Below are positions 11,101 to 20,900 of a stretch of 64,000 nucleotides of DNA, piece by piece. The stretch covers positions 13,384,501 through 13,448,500 of the forward strand of contig OX637399.1 of NCBI GenBank assembly GCA_951799425.1, read 5' to 3'. The DNA is from Ilex aquifolium. Taxonomy: Eukaryota; Streptophyta; Magnoliopsida; Aquifoliales; Aquifoliaceae. Numbering within the stretch: the first letter of the stretch is position 1; every line of letters begins with the position of its first letter. The translations under genes and the position numbers were made by a program. The notes under the pieces are model-generated. The model was not told the DNA's origin. It worked only from the letters and a program-made list of their open reading frames with translations, and ran no database searches.

Positions 11101-11773
11101 GTGCGCACCGAGAAAAATCGTGCAAACATAGAAAGATCAATTGCACACAGAGTATTTGTAGATGCATAGAACAGACACACAAAGGTGATGAGAAGCTCGA
11201 AGAAAATGATATGGTTGCTGTGATAGTGATGTGGGGCTATGGTGATGGCAAATCGTGGAGAGAGAGAGAGAGAGAGGGAGACCTGTGAAAGAGTTCTGAC
11301 GGAGTTTAGGTCACCGTTGCCGAAGTGGGTTGGTGTGGTGGTGGGGAGAGAGGATAAATGGGTGGTGGCTGTGATAGTGGTGTGGGTTGTGGTGATGACA
11401 CATCGTTGTTGCCGGAGTGGGTCTGTCAGTGGGTCTCCGGAGTGGGTTGGCGTGGTGGTAAAGGGAGAGGATGAAGGGGTGATGGCTGTGATAATGGTGT
11501 GGGGCTGTGGTGATGGTAGATCGTGGGTAGAGAGAGAAAGTGAGAGCGAGAGAGAGAGACCTGGGAGGGGGCGATGGTGGGGGAGGAGAAAGAGAGAAGT
11601 TTTGGCATAGAGAGAGGCGTCTGACAGTGAGTGAGGGTGAGAGAGAAAATAAGATTGGATGGAATTCAAATTCAAAATATTAAGGGATAAAATGTTAATT
11701 TCTTGATCGTTGGATGAAATGATTTGAGACCGTAGGATTTGTTTGTTGATGCCGCTCTATTTTATATTATAGA
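8122..11773 (-). mobile_element. Helitron (H3) carrying a captured chaperonin exon
   Basis: On the minus strand it starts A|TCTATAATATAAAATAG at 11773 and ends CTAG|T at 8122. The 3' side carries an imperfect hairpin (CCCGTGCCTGAAGACAC on the plus strand, 8132-8148). The 12 bp between H2 and H3 is only TTATTATTATTA. There is no Rep-helicase. A second Helitron-like hairpin (CGTGCCCAAAGGCACG, near 9008) and a second possible 5' end at 11835 suggest one Helitron nested in another, so the pairing of ends is not settled. The body holds a CPN20 exon (9222-9405), two similar ~150 bp segments (about 8540-8700 and 8830-8970), and GA-rich microsatellites near 11258 and 11523. Confidence 0.6.
9222..9405 (-). 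pseudogene. CPN20: Captured exon of plastid 20 kDa chaperonin (CPN20/CPN21)
   Basis: CPN20 is the plastid co-chaperonin, a double GroES-like protein that caps the Cpn60 chamber. The minus strand reads YTS, then a damaged stretch with a TAG stop, then [14 protein letters not shown], then [20 protein letters not shown], then GEG. This is the start of the first GroES-like domain of CPN20. Splice sites flank it: TTGCAG before 9405 and GT right after 9222, so a whole exon with intron borders was taken. After GEG a 1 bp insertion shifts the frame; another frame continues with [11 protein letters not shown], as expected for the family. The stop and the frameshift show it is a pseudogene fragment. 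It lies inside a Helitron, which explains capture without the rest of the gene. A possible transit-peptide exon near 10020-10080 is too weak to call. Confidence 0.85.
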
Positions 11774-12257
11774 TTAGGGATAAAATCAGAAATTAAAATT
11801 TTTTCATAGATGCTGATATTTATAGATAATATAGATTTCTCTATTACTCTTTAGGCTCTTATAACATATTTAATCATCAACTATTTCAAAAGCTTAACTC
11901 AATGAAGAAAGATATAACATAGATTATTAAATCAGAAAATTGAAAGCTTAAAAATCACAGCTGCTCCATTTACGTCACACTTATATTCAATCAACATTTA
12001 CCCAGACAAAATTAAAATTAAAACACATGAACACTAAGCACTTACTCCAAAACTAATTAAACTACAAATATATTAAGCATCTAGAACTTACTAACTAAAC
12101 AGTAAACACATGGCAACCCAAGCACCAACAAGTTGAGACATACCCTCTATCACAATCAAAAAGACAAATGAGGGTAACAATTAATCACTTGATAAGCTGA
12201 AAATACGCGGCACTACTGTAGCGAAATGGACAAAAACGTTGCTCCTATCCTATCCAA
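11774..12257. other. AT-rich flank with a second Helitron-like 5' terminus
   Basis: TAGGGATAAAAT...ATAATATAGAT (11774-11836) resembles the sequence just inside the Helitron 5' ends at 8109 and 11773, so it is probably another, older Helitron 5' end at 11835. From 11836 to 12257 I see no gene. CACTACTGTAG at 12211 recalls a CACTA end, but nothing supports pairing it with another end. Confidence 0.4.
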
Positions 12258-12386
12258 CTATCCTATCAGTTCAAGTTCAAAGGTGACCATATAATACTTA
12301 GCCCTTCTTTCACAAATCTCAGTAGCCCATTCTACTTTTCCTGTAGGATCAAGAACCTCACTGTACTTCACAACTTCCACAATATT
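12258..12386 (-). other. Exon-like coding fragment, 43 codons, unrecognised
   Basis: The minus-strand frame from 12386 to the TAG at 12258-12260 includes VVKYSEVLDPTGKVEWATEI and then CERRAKYYMVTFELELIG. It looks like the C-terminal exon of a real protein: even composition, no low complexity, and a stop in a plausible place. Upstream the frame soon meets stops, so an intron or damage lies there. The KYYMVTFE segment faintly recalls plant cystatin/monellin-fold proteins, but I do not assign it. Confidence 0.3.
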
Positions 12387-12411
12387 ACTGTGTACCTTTG
12401 GTTAGTGACAG

Positions 12412-12641
12412 TTCCAAGCATGATATACACTAGTCGTTCGACATCATAGGTTGGGATCCACGGTTGTCCTACAAAGTCTTTTCTGTCAAATTAGCATCCA
12501 TTTTATATTGGGTGATGATGCACAAATTCCAAGCATGATATACACTAGTCGTTCGACATCATAGGTTGGGATCCACGGTTGTCCTACAAAGTCTTTTCTG
12601 TCAAATTAGCATCCATTTTATATTGGGTGATGATGCACAAA
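12412..12641. repeat. 115 bp perfect tandem duplication spanning an LTR junction
   Basis: The unit starts TTCCAAGCATGATATACACT at 12412 and again at 12527, and I see no difference between copies. Each copy ends with TGATGATGCACAAA, the first 14 bp of the adjacent LTR (12628), preceded by about 101 bp of host sequence. The duplication therefore happened after the LTR element inserted, and its perfect identity implies it is recent. Confidence 0.9.
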
Positions 12642-13224
12642 TTAGGTTTGCACATCACCTGTCAAGTGAACAATAATAAATGCAGTAGACAAGTAAAGAG
12701 AGATAGAAACACAGGGATTTATAGTGGTTCGGTCAACGTGACCTACATCCACTTTGAATGGCTAGGGTCGTCGGGGTATTTTATTACTTCAAGGTGTGTG
12801 AGGAGAGCAGGGAGATACAAGTTATGAGAGTTATAGAGATGCGCTCGACTGAGTGTGATCTGCCCCCCAAGTGTTGGCGGGACTTACAATTTATAGTCAC
12901 CCTCCTAACAGATTGAGGCGACTTATTAGTAACTAAGTGGCTAATCTGGTAGAACTGACGGCTTCTTCTCAACGGATGGGCAGTTATGATGCTCTCCATT
13001 AGATCCGGTCAAAGATGACGTGGTGGTTAACTCTTTCCAAGGCGGTGTGGATAAGGCTCTTGGATGACCCTGCACACTCCCTTGGTGATGTATCTCCTCA
13101 AACCCTAACAAGCTTGACCGGGCGTGGACCCTTTTGGGTTGGACTTACTGGAGCTCTCTTAAGTTGGGCTCTTAATTTAAACTGGGCTTACAACGTGGGT
13201 TGAGCCCTTGGGCTTGACCCATCA
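12628..13224 (-). repeat. 3' LTR of element D
   Basis: 597 bp, same length as the partner at 16500-17096 and clearly homologous throughout. Differences between the two are scattered substitutions. Confidence 0.92.
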
Positions 13225-13299
13225 TTTTACCCCCAATCCCCTGTGTCCAATGGTACTTGGAGAGAAGGGCATTCGATTGAATTTGAATTTTGACTGAAC

Positions 13300-13745
13300 G
13301 CACAACTCGAAAGACTTCAGAAGGCCCAAACATATGTTTCTAAGCCTTTCTTGGGCTTTTAATAGTGTCTGTCACAACCAAAGACAGTGAGTCTTATAGG
13401 GCTAGTCGAGAGCTTTGATTGGACATATTATGAGCCCCGTTTGGAGAAGCGGATCAAAAGTTACGGTCACGAGGAGGCACCGCTCCAATGGACTGATGTC
13501 CTTGCCCTTGGGCGAGCATCATGGTCGAGCTCCTATGGACAAGCTTTATGGGTGAGCTCCTATGGGCGAGCATGGAAAAACAACTAGAAAAACTTCGAGA
13601 GACCAAAACATATGTTTCTAGGCCCTTTTCGGGCTTTTAATAGCGTCTATCATAGCCTAAGGCTGTGAATCTTGTAGGGCTCGCTGAGAGCTTCGATTTG
13701 GTATATTATGGGTCCCATTTGGAGAAACGGATCAAAAGTTACGGT
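13300..13745. repeat. Diverged ~165 bp direct repeat inside D
   Basis: The stretch from about 13306 (CCCAAACATATGTTTCTAAG onward) to 13466 recurs at about 13594-13745 with substitutions. Both copies end in GATCAAAAGTTACGGTC. The ~125 bp between them has short GGGCGAGC/GGTGAGCTCC repeats. No coding content recognised. Confidence 0.75.
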
Positions 13746-14104
13746 CAAAATAGCGATCAACCCTTCTTGAACTCGGATTTCTTGGAGACTCCTTTCATTC
13801 CTGGAATATTCCACCTTCCCAAGACTTCTTAAGACCTTCCCCATTTTATATTAGGATTCTAGAAGAACCCTTGGTTTCAAATTGGGACTTTTCCCCCTTT
13901 TTTCCATTCCATCACTTAATAGGATTCTAAAGAACCCTAGGTAGGGGAGGCGAGCGCCAGCCTGGGCGATCTGGGCGAACAAATGCTCGTACAAGGGAGG
14001 TGGGCAAGCTGGTCGTGCGCGCAGGAGAGACGATTGTGCTGGCTGGGCGTGTAGGAGGTGTTGCTGTGTTGGCTGGGCACGCAAGAGGGTTGATGGTCAC
14101 TAAT

Positions 14105-14254
14105 GGAGTGGCCCCTGTGGTGTTGGTCACTGCTGGAGGGGCGCCCATGGCACTGGTGGCTGCTGCAGGGGCGCCCATAGCGTTGAGCGCTGCTGGAGGA
14201 GCGCCTATGGTGTTGGGCGCTGCTGGAGAGATGCCTATGGTGCTGGGTGCCACT
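14105..14254. repeat. Five copies of a 30 bp minisatellite inside D
   Basis: Five 30 bp units, each like GGAGGGGCGCCCATGGCACT plus GGTGGCTGCT. Because 30 is divisible by three, both strands stay open. The plus strand gives repeated GGAPMALVAA-type decapeptides. The minus strand gives an alanine/proline-rich peptide of 108 residues (13927-14253). I regard the open frames as a by-product of the repeat. Confidence 0.85.
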
Positions 14255-14559
14255 GGCTGGCGATTTTGCTGATCGCGATGGTGGAGTGCTGTTTGGGGAC
14301 AAGTGTAGACAGTCCTTGTTTGCGCTAGGTGTTAAGCGCGGGAGTGCTGTGGCAACGAGGTGGCGGTGGCAGATGGATGAGGTCCGATTGTTGACATTCA
14401 ATCTAATGTTGTCCAGCGGGTTGCAGACGGCCTGAATTTCAAAAGCGTGCGTAGAGATGGCAAAAATAATATTATTCCAACATCAAAATATCTAACATGA
14501 TTACCTGGAAAGAGAGGCAGACTGCTTACATGAGAGTAAAGACAGAGTTTGAGGATTAC

Positions 14560-15400
14560 TCGTGAGAAAGCTACACCTTTTGAGAACGAGCTTTCGACAA
14601 CCCATGAGAGAGCCCCTAAGCTGGAGGTATAGGTTGCATGCTTGAGATTAGAGCAGAGGCCAAGCTTTTGGCGATCCATGAGAGAGGCGCTAAGCTGGAG
14701 ATATAGGTTGTCTGCTTGAGAGCAGATTAAAGGCCAAGCTTTTGGCGACCCGTGTGAGAGCCGTTCAGCTGAAAATATAGGCTGTCTGCTTGAGAGCAGA
14801 GCAGAGGCCAAGCTTTGGCCGACCCGTGAGAGAGCCGCTCAGCTGGAGATATAGGCTGTCTGCTTGAGAATAGAGTAGAGATAGACCAAGCTTTTGTGAC
14901 CCGCAAGAGAGCCGCTAAGCTGGAGACATAGGCTGTTTGCTTGAGAGCAGAGCAGAGATATGTCAAGCTTTTGATGAACCGCGAGATGATTCACCTTGCC
15001 TGGAAATATAGGCTGCCTGCTTGAGATCAGAGCAGAGGCCAAGCTTTTGGCAACCAGCGAGAGAGCCGTTCAGCTGGAGATATAGGCTGCTTGCTTGAGA
15101 GCATAGCAGAGGCCAAGCTTTTAGCGATCCGTGAGAGAGCCGCTCAGCTAGAGATATAGGCTGCCTACTTGAGAGCAGAGCAGGGGCCAAGCTTTTGGCG
15201 GCCCGTGAGAGAGCTGCTCAGCTGGAGATATAGGCTGCCTGCTTGAGAGCAGAGCAGAGATTGGCCAAGATTTTGGCGACCCACGAGAGAGCCGCTAAGC
15301 TGGAGACATAGGCTGTCTGCTTGAGAGCAGAGTAGAGCAGAGATAGGTCAAGCTTTTGACGACCCGTAAGATGATTCACCTCGTCTAGACCTGTTGATTT
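14560..15400. repeat. Minisatellite array, 74-80 bp unit, about eleven copies, inside D
   Basis: The marker CTTGAG recurs at 14641, 14715, 14789, 14863, 14940, 15020, 15094, 15168, 15242 and 15320, giving periods of 74, 74, 74, 77, 80, 74, 74, 74 and 78 bp. Each unit includes GAGATATAGGCTG, AGAGCAGAGCAGAGGCCAAG and CTTTTGGCGACCCGTGAGAG. It begins directly after the gag remnant. The sequence of the boundary suggests expansion of a segment encoding the gag tail. Confidence 0.9.
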
Positions 15401-16438
15401 CCTCAGCATTCATATATTTTTGAGCTTTTGCCAATAGTTCTAACATGCTCTTTGGTGGTCGCTTCATTACTGAAAAGAGGAAACTCGATGAGCGGTGACC
15501 TCCGAGAAAAGGCGGTCATGGTGACTTTGTTATTAGGCTCCTCGATTTGGAGGACCTCCTCGTTAAAACGAGTGAGGTAACTCCTCAGAATCTCGTCTCG
15601 ATCCTGTTTTACGCTGAGCAAATGGGTGGCAGACTTTTGCTAGCGGTGTCCACCAATGAACTGTGCCAAAAAGATCTGCTTAGTTCTGCAAAGGAGCCTA
15701 TGGAGGTTGGGATGAGTTTGGAGAACCACTATCGGGCAGATCCCTTCAAGGTAGTTAGGAAAGCCCTGCACATGATTTCGTCAGGAACATTGTGCAGCTG
15801 CATCAACGACTTGTAAGTTTCAAGGTGATCAAGTGAGTCTTTTGTGCTGTCAAAGGTTTCGATGGATGGCATTTTGAACTTTTAGGGAAGAGGGTAGTTT
15901 GCCACATCTGGCACAAAAGGTGTGTCAGTTCACCTTACGAGGTACTCCACAGTTTCTGGTCCTTGTGCCTTCATGGCATTGAAGATGTCGCCTAGTTGAT
16001 TCTGTACTTCTTTGATTTTTTTGTCCCAGTGATTTGGGGCTCATTTGGAATTTTCATGGAAATGACTCTCATGCTCCACACTTTGATTCTTGCCCTCATC
16101 CTCTTGGAAATGAGGGTCTCCACCATAAGAAGTGGGAGTTGGAGAAGAGGTGGAGATGTTTCATGTTGCGGGGCTCCCCTGTATGGGGCGCCCAAGTGGG
16201 GAGCTCCTTGAAGCCCAGGGCGTGGAGCTCCTCTGGCTTGAGGTCCTATAAGCTGTGCTCCTCCTTGTTGTCCAGCGAGCATCAGTTGTAGGATCTGTTG
16301 ATTCTGGGCTACAAGTTGTTGCATTGTTTCTAGCATCTGCTGTGCATTTGGAACATGATTGGTTGGTGGAGGAGCGACATCCTCCTCTCGTGGTGGATTA
16401 TCTTCAGGCTGATTCATGGATCTGGTGGTGATCGCCAT
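15395..16438 (-). pseudogene. gag: Tat-like gag remnant of element D
   Basis: Gag packages the element RNA into particles. The likely start is the ATG at 16438-16436 (MAITTRSMNQPEDNPPREE). It is followed by a glutamine-rich segment and a GAP-rich low-complexity stretch. After stops and frame changes comes the conserved retrotransposon gag core: [20 protein letters not shown], then a segment with ARQWFSKL and ELSRSFLAQF. It ends in SVKQDRDEILRSYLTRFNEE plus VLQIEEPNNKV. The CCHC knuckle and everything downstream are absent, replaced by the minisatellite. At least three in-frame stops are visible. Confidence 0.85.
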
Positions 16439-16480
16439 AGTTACAACAAGAGATGTACTTAGGTGAGAATTTTTTCGTTT

Positions 16481-16499
16481 CCCACAGATGGTGCCAAAC
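16481..16499 (-). promoter_or_regulatory. Primer-binding region of element D
   Basis: On the minus strand, directly after the 5' LTR, the sequence reads GTTTGGCACCATCTGTGGG. Tat-lineage elements have a very similar TTGGCGCCGTCTGTGGGAA block here. Two CpG sites appear changed to CpA. Confidence 0.7.
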
Positions 16500-17096
16500 T
16501 GATGATGCACAAATTGAGTTTGCACATCACCTGTCAAGTGAAAAATAATAAATGCAGTAGAGAAGTAAAGAGAGATAGAAACACATAGATTTATAGTGGT
16601 TCAGTCAACGTGACCTACATCCACTTTGAATGGCTAGGGTTGCCGGGGTATTTTATTACTTCAAGGTGCTTAGGGAGAGCAGGGAGATACAAGTTATGAG
16701 AGTTACAGAGATGTGCTCAACTGAGTGTGATCTGTCCCCCAAGTGTTGGCAGAGCTTACAATTTATAGTTACCCTCCTAACAGATTGAGGCAACTTATTA
16801 GTAACTAAGTGGCTAATCTGGTGGAGTTGGCGTCTTCCTCTCAACGGATGGACAGTTACGATGCTCTCCATTAGATCCAGTCAAAGATGACGTGGTGGTT
16901 GAATCTTTTCAAGGCAGCATGGATAAGACTCTTGGATAACCTTGCATACTCCCTTGGTGATGTAGCTCCTCGAACCCTGACAAGCTTGACCGGGCGTGGA
17001 CCCCTTTGGGCTGGACTTACTGGAGCTCTCTTAAGTTGGGCTCTTAATTTAAACTGGACTTACAACGTGGGTTGGGCCCTTGGACTTGACCCATCA
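16500..17096 (-). repeat. 5' LTR of element D
   Basis: 597 bp partner of 12628-13224. It ends next to the TSD copy TTGGG (17097-17101). Confidence 0.92.
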
Positions 17097-17101
17097 TTGG
17101 G

Positions 17102-17488
17102 GATCCATTTTTTGCATCTGTGGGTTTCAGAAAGATAATAATTGATTTTTGACAGGTTAATGGGTAACATTGTGAATTACCCCATTGTTCAAGCAATTCT
17201 CCAGGCTCCCATGCCATTCAGATTAATAATATAAGAGAAAAAGCAAGTTAAAAGACTGAAACACCATACAAATAGGTGTGAAATGTTTGATCTTGTCTCG
17301 TCAAATTTCCATGAGAGGTTGCAAAAAATTGCAAGTTCCAAGAAAATCACATAATGAACTTCATTATTTCCACCAAGTAATTGCCTTGTGTACTTGTTTA
17401 CCTCTCACAACAAGATAATGAAAATCATAAAATCTACTTAACGAGTACAACAGATTTTCGAGACAACAGTATAAGTTTTCTCCATTTA
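17102..17488 (-). other. Flank of element D with a short open segment
   Basis: From an ATG at 17217 the minus strand stays open to the edge of D. The peptide begins MAWEPGELLEQWGNSQ. Joined across the D insertion it meets a TAA within a few codons. It resembles coding sequence in composition but I do not recognise it. It may belong to the same old host gene or element as the fragment at 12258-12386. Confidence 0.25.
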
Positions 17489-17974
17489 TGCTTCGTCTGG
17501 TATGATGGAAAAATAGAAGGATGAAAAGTTGGAATGATAGAAAGTTGAAAGGATAGAAAATTGGAGGAATAAATAAAGCATCATGTTTAGTAAGGAAGGA
17601 AAATAGGAAGGATGGAAAAGTGGATGGATTAACTTTCCTTCCAACTAATCAAAATCAATCCCTCCAAAATCGGAAAGAAAGTGGATGGAAAGTTAATTAT
17701 TTGTGTTGAGATATATCTTATTTGTCTATATATCTTTTAATATATACATATATTATGTATACATTAATTTCATATAAAAATACAATGATAAAATATGTAT
17801 TTATATATATTTTTTAAAAAATTTTAAAAACAAATTTAAAAATTAAAATTAAAATTAAAATTTTAAATTAAAAAAAAATATGTTTTTCCATCTTAACTAG
17901 GGGTGAAAATTTTCGACTCAACACAATGACACGACTCGAACTCAACACGAATTTTATGACACGAACTTGAAATT

Positions 17975-20900
17975 TGTCACGCCCATCCCGATCTCCCAAG
18001 GATGAGACACGACTAGGTTTTTGATACACATGTTTACATATATAATTTGGATTAATAAAACACTAAATAATCCCACAGGTGCAACAACACCACCCATCAC
18101 CTTAGTCATTAAGTATGATGGTAATACCTGACTCATAAAATGTACTATATATAACACATGTACCATCTGTTTTGGTTTTCCAGGTTATATATATATACAA
18201 AAAAAAAAAATCCCACACCCACATAACATACATCACAAAATATGCTTGTTGAGTCTGTTTACAATTATACACAATTAACCTGCTATAACAATCTCTCACT
18301 CAATATAATATACAACCCAGAAAATAATTATACAGACACTCAACCTGCATCACTCACTCATTAAAACTAAATACATAAATAACAGACATACAAACTGAGC
18401 AGTATCACACTAACTTTGTTGGATTATTCCGAACTGAATTCAACTCCACGAGATAATACACAACCGACTGGACAGTGGACTGATCTGCAATTCTCTCAAT
18501 AGAACATGAAAGAGAAACTATAGGGGTGTGAGCTAAACCACGCGCTCAGTGAGTATACATGTTGTATATGAAATAAAAATGATAGTAACACAAAGAAATA
18601 GGTAGATACTACGTAAATACACATATCAATCAACAATATCAATTCAATTCCAAAGAATTCACAAGCCACAACACATCCATACCACCCCTCATCGGGTAGT
18701 CGATCCCACATGGATCCGTGTCTCCCGAGCCTCTCAGGAACATCACAGTGCTAGCACACCATTGCACGCTCAGTGATCAGGCATCAACGCTCCTGTCTCA
18801 GACAGTGCGCCATATTCCACAATACACAATACACAGTACAAAGCATCATTCAATCACATAAGCACATAGCATATAATCCTGGAGAGATGCTATTAAATTC
18901 TATCATTACTATCATCTTATAATAGAATTTTCAAAACATATAAGGATATACACCCACCTCAAGTGTACAGATCTACGGGTCTTCGGACCTACCGGTAGAT
19001 CCCTTCGTTGTTACCGTATCTGTCTCAACACCAACTGTCTTACCTGTTCCACCTAACACATTTATAATTACAATTTCAATATGATTATCACATTTAATAA
19101 TTAATCATGTACTAATTCATGCAAGATGATTCAACCCAAAGTGTCCCGGTAACCCCGGTTACCTTACCACACTGTCCACTCACACACTGACACATTAGAT
19201 TTAGGGATTACATTTTCTTCCCAAATCTCCAAAATCACTCACATTAATCACAATTAGGATTAAATAGGTCAAACGCATTGATCGGGGCCCCATTTTCACA
19301 CATTTTGACCCCGAATCCTAAAAAACGCACTTCCGGCATTTCAAACATTTCGCATCGGATATTATATTCATTTGCATTCGAAATTTACATTATCTCATCA
19401 AGCATCAATTAAGAATGTAGCATGCAAAATTTCGAGTCATTTGGATCAAAATTCACACATGTGATAATAACATTTATAAATCAGGGTTTCGGCATTATAC
19501 CAGCACCCATTTCCAACCTCTATCGCACTTTTCTTTTAAACCAGCCACACTTAAACTCACATGCACATTTACTCATGCAAAACAGCCCCTTACTTGAACC
19601 CTTTAACCCTCCATTTCACTCCCATAAATTTCGGTTTCAACCTAGTCCACTAAAGCATCCCGAACATCTCAAATGTTCATTTTTCAAACTTTTCTTGCAC
19701 CCGGTTGAACACCCACTTGAAATCATTTCTTAATAGCCCTTTAATTACACTTAATACACTTAATTAGACTCCTAAAATTAAAATAAAACAGCCCACACAG
19801 ACACACATGCTTAAAATTAATCACACACACACACACACTAAAATAAACACACACACACACACCCTTACCTTCTCTTTCTTTCTTCTTCTTCTTTTCCCAC
19901 CTTTTTCCTTGCCTTCTCTCACTCTCGGTCTGGCATGGAGTTCCCTCAAGTTCCTCCCTTTTTTCCTTATTTCTTCTCCCTCGGTTTGAGCTAGAAATAC
20001 CCGCCAAGACTTGATTTCTCTCTCCCTTTGTGACGCCCCAAAATCCGGGTGTCCGTAATTACCCAGTTGATCACCCATCAACCCGCGGAATACCCGTGGA
20101 TACCGTGTAACTCGATACCATGCCGTTATGCCTCATTTACCGGGATTCATAACTTAACAAAATTCGGACAGAGTCGCCTTTGTACGCGGAGCTTTACCCA
20201 AAACGCAACATGTGCAATCCTACAACATTGACCACACTGGGTCCATTCATCCATACTCATTTGGATACTACCATAATCATCATCATTACGTACATTCATT
20301 CATAAAATAATAAATGTCTCAAAAGAGTCCCATATACATGCCTTTTAAATATAAACAAGTTTTTGTTACAAAAATTATACAAGGCCAAAAGTAAACATAT
20401 ACAAGGGACTACAAAGTTAAAATAAGAGCCACGGACTGGCTCTGTCGTCAAAGCGGGCCCATGGCCTCTCCTTCGGTGGACATCTGGGCGTTACCTGAAA
20501 AATGTTCCTATAAAAGGTGAGCCAACGCTCAATAGGATAACTCCTATAGAGAATACCTCTCAACCTAAATGCATATGAAATGTCACATACAACAATCATT
20601 TCATGCATTCATTCAAATATGTATATTATGAACAAATGTCATAAATCATGTCATGCCATGAGATGAGACTCATGCAAGCAATACCAACACCAAGCCCCAT
20701 CCTGAGCTCTCACAACACATGCAATGTCATGCGTATGTATCTAGGCATTCCAAGCCCCTGTCATTGGTGTTATGTACACTCAATAATTAATTAATTCATT
20801 TTCTTGTGTCTTTGTGGGGAGATGATTTATGGTATTACACCAATGGGACACCAACCATCAATAGATTTTCAGGACATCCCACCTGCGGCTCAGTTTTCGC

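Larger units (their letters stand above)
12628..17096 (-). mobile_element. Complete non-autonomous Tat-like LTR element (D), TSD TTGGG
   Basis: Two 597 bp direct repeats, 12628-13224 and 16500-17096, both start TGATGATGCACAAATT and end GACCCATCA. The 4,469 bp unit is flanked by TTGGG at 12623-12627 and 17097-17101. Orientation is minus: next to the right-hand LTR the minus strand reads TTGGCACCATCTGTGGGAA, which resembles the primer-binding region of Tat-lineage gypsy elements, and a gag remnant reads leftward from it. There is no protease, RT or integrase, so it must have moved with help from another element. The space where pol would lie is filled with tandem repeats (14105-14254 and 14560-15400). 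Confidence 0.92.

Noticed and set aside
11088-11675. Serine/leucine- and histidine-rich reading frame of 195 codons
   Set aside because: It is translated from GA/CT microsatellites and GTGGTG-rich repeats inside a Helitron. Low complexity with no domain.
12211-12230. CACTACTGTAG as left end of the CACTA transposon
   Set aside because: It would make the CACTA element end far from its second gene, but I found no matching inverted end near 48428-49900 and no 3 bp TSD. Left unassigned.
13927-14253. Alanine/proline-rich protein of 108 residues
   Set aside because: It is produced by a 30 bp minisatellite that is open on both strands. No start context or homologue is recognisable.
14560-15400. Overlapping minus-strand reading frames with repeated peptide segments as a repeat protein
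   Set aside because: The unit lengths (74, 77, 78, 80 bp) are not all multiples of three, so no single frame runs through the array. The frames are a by-product of the repeat.
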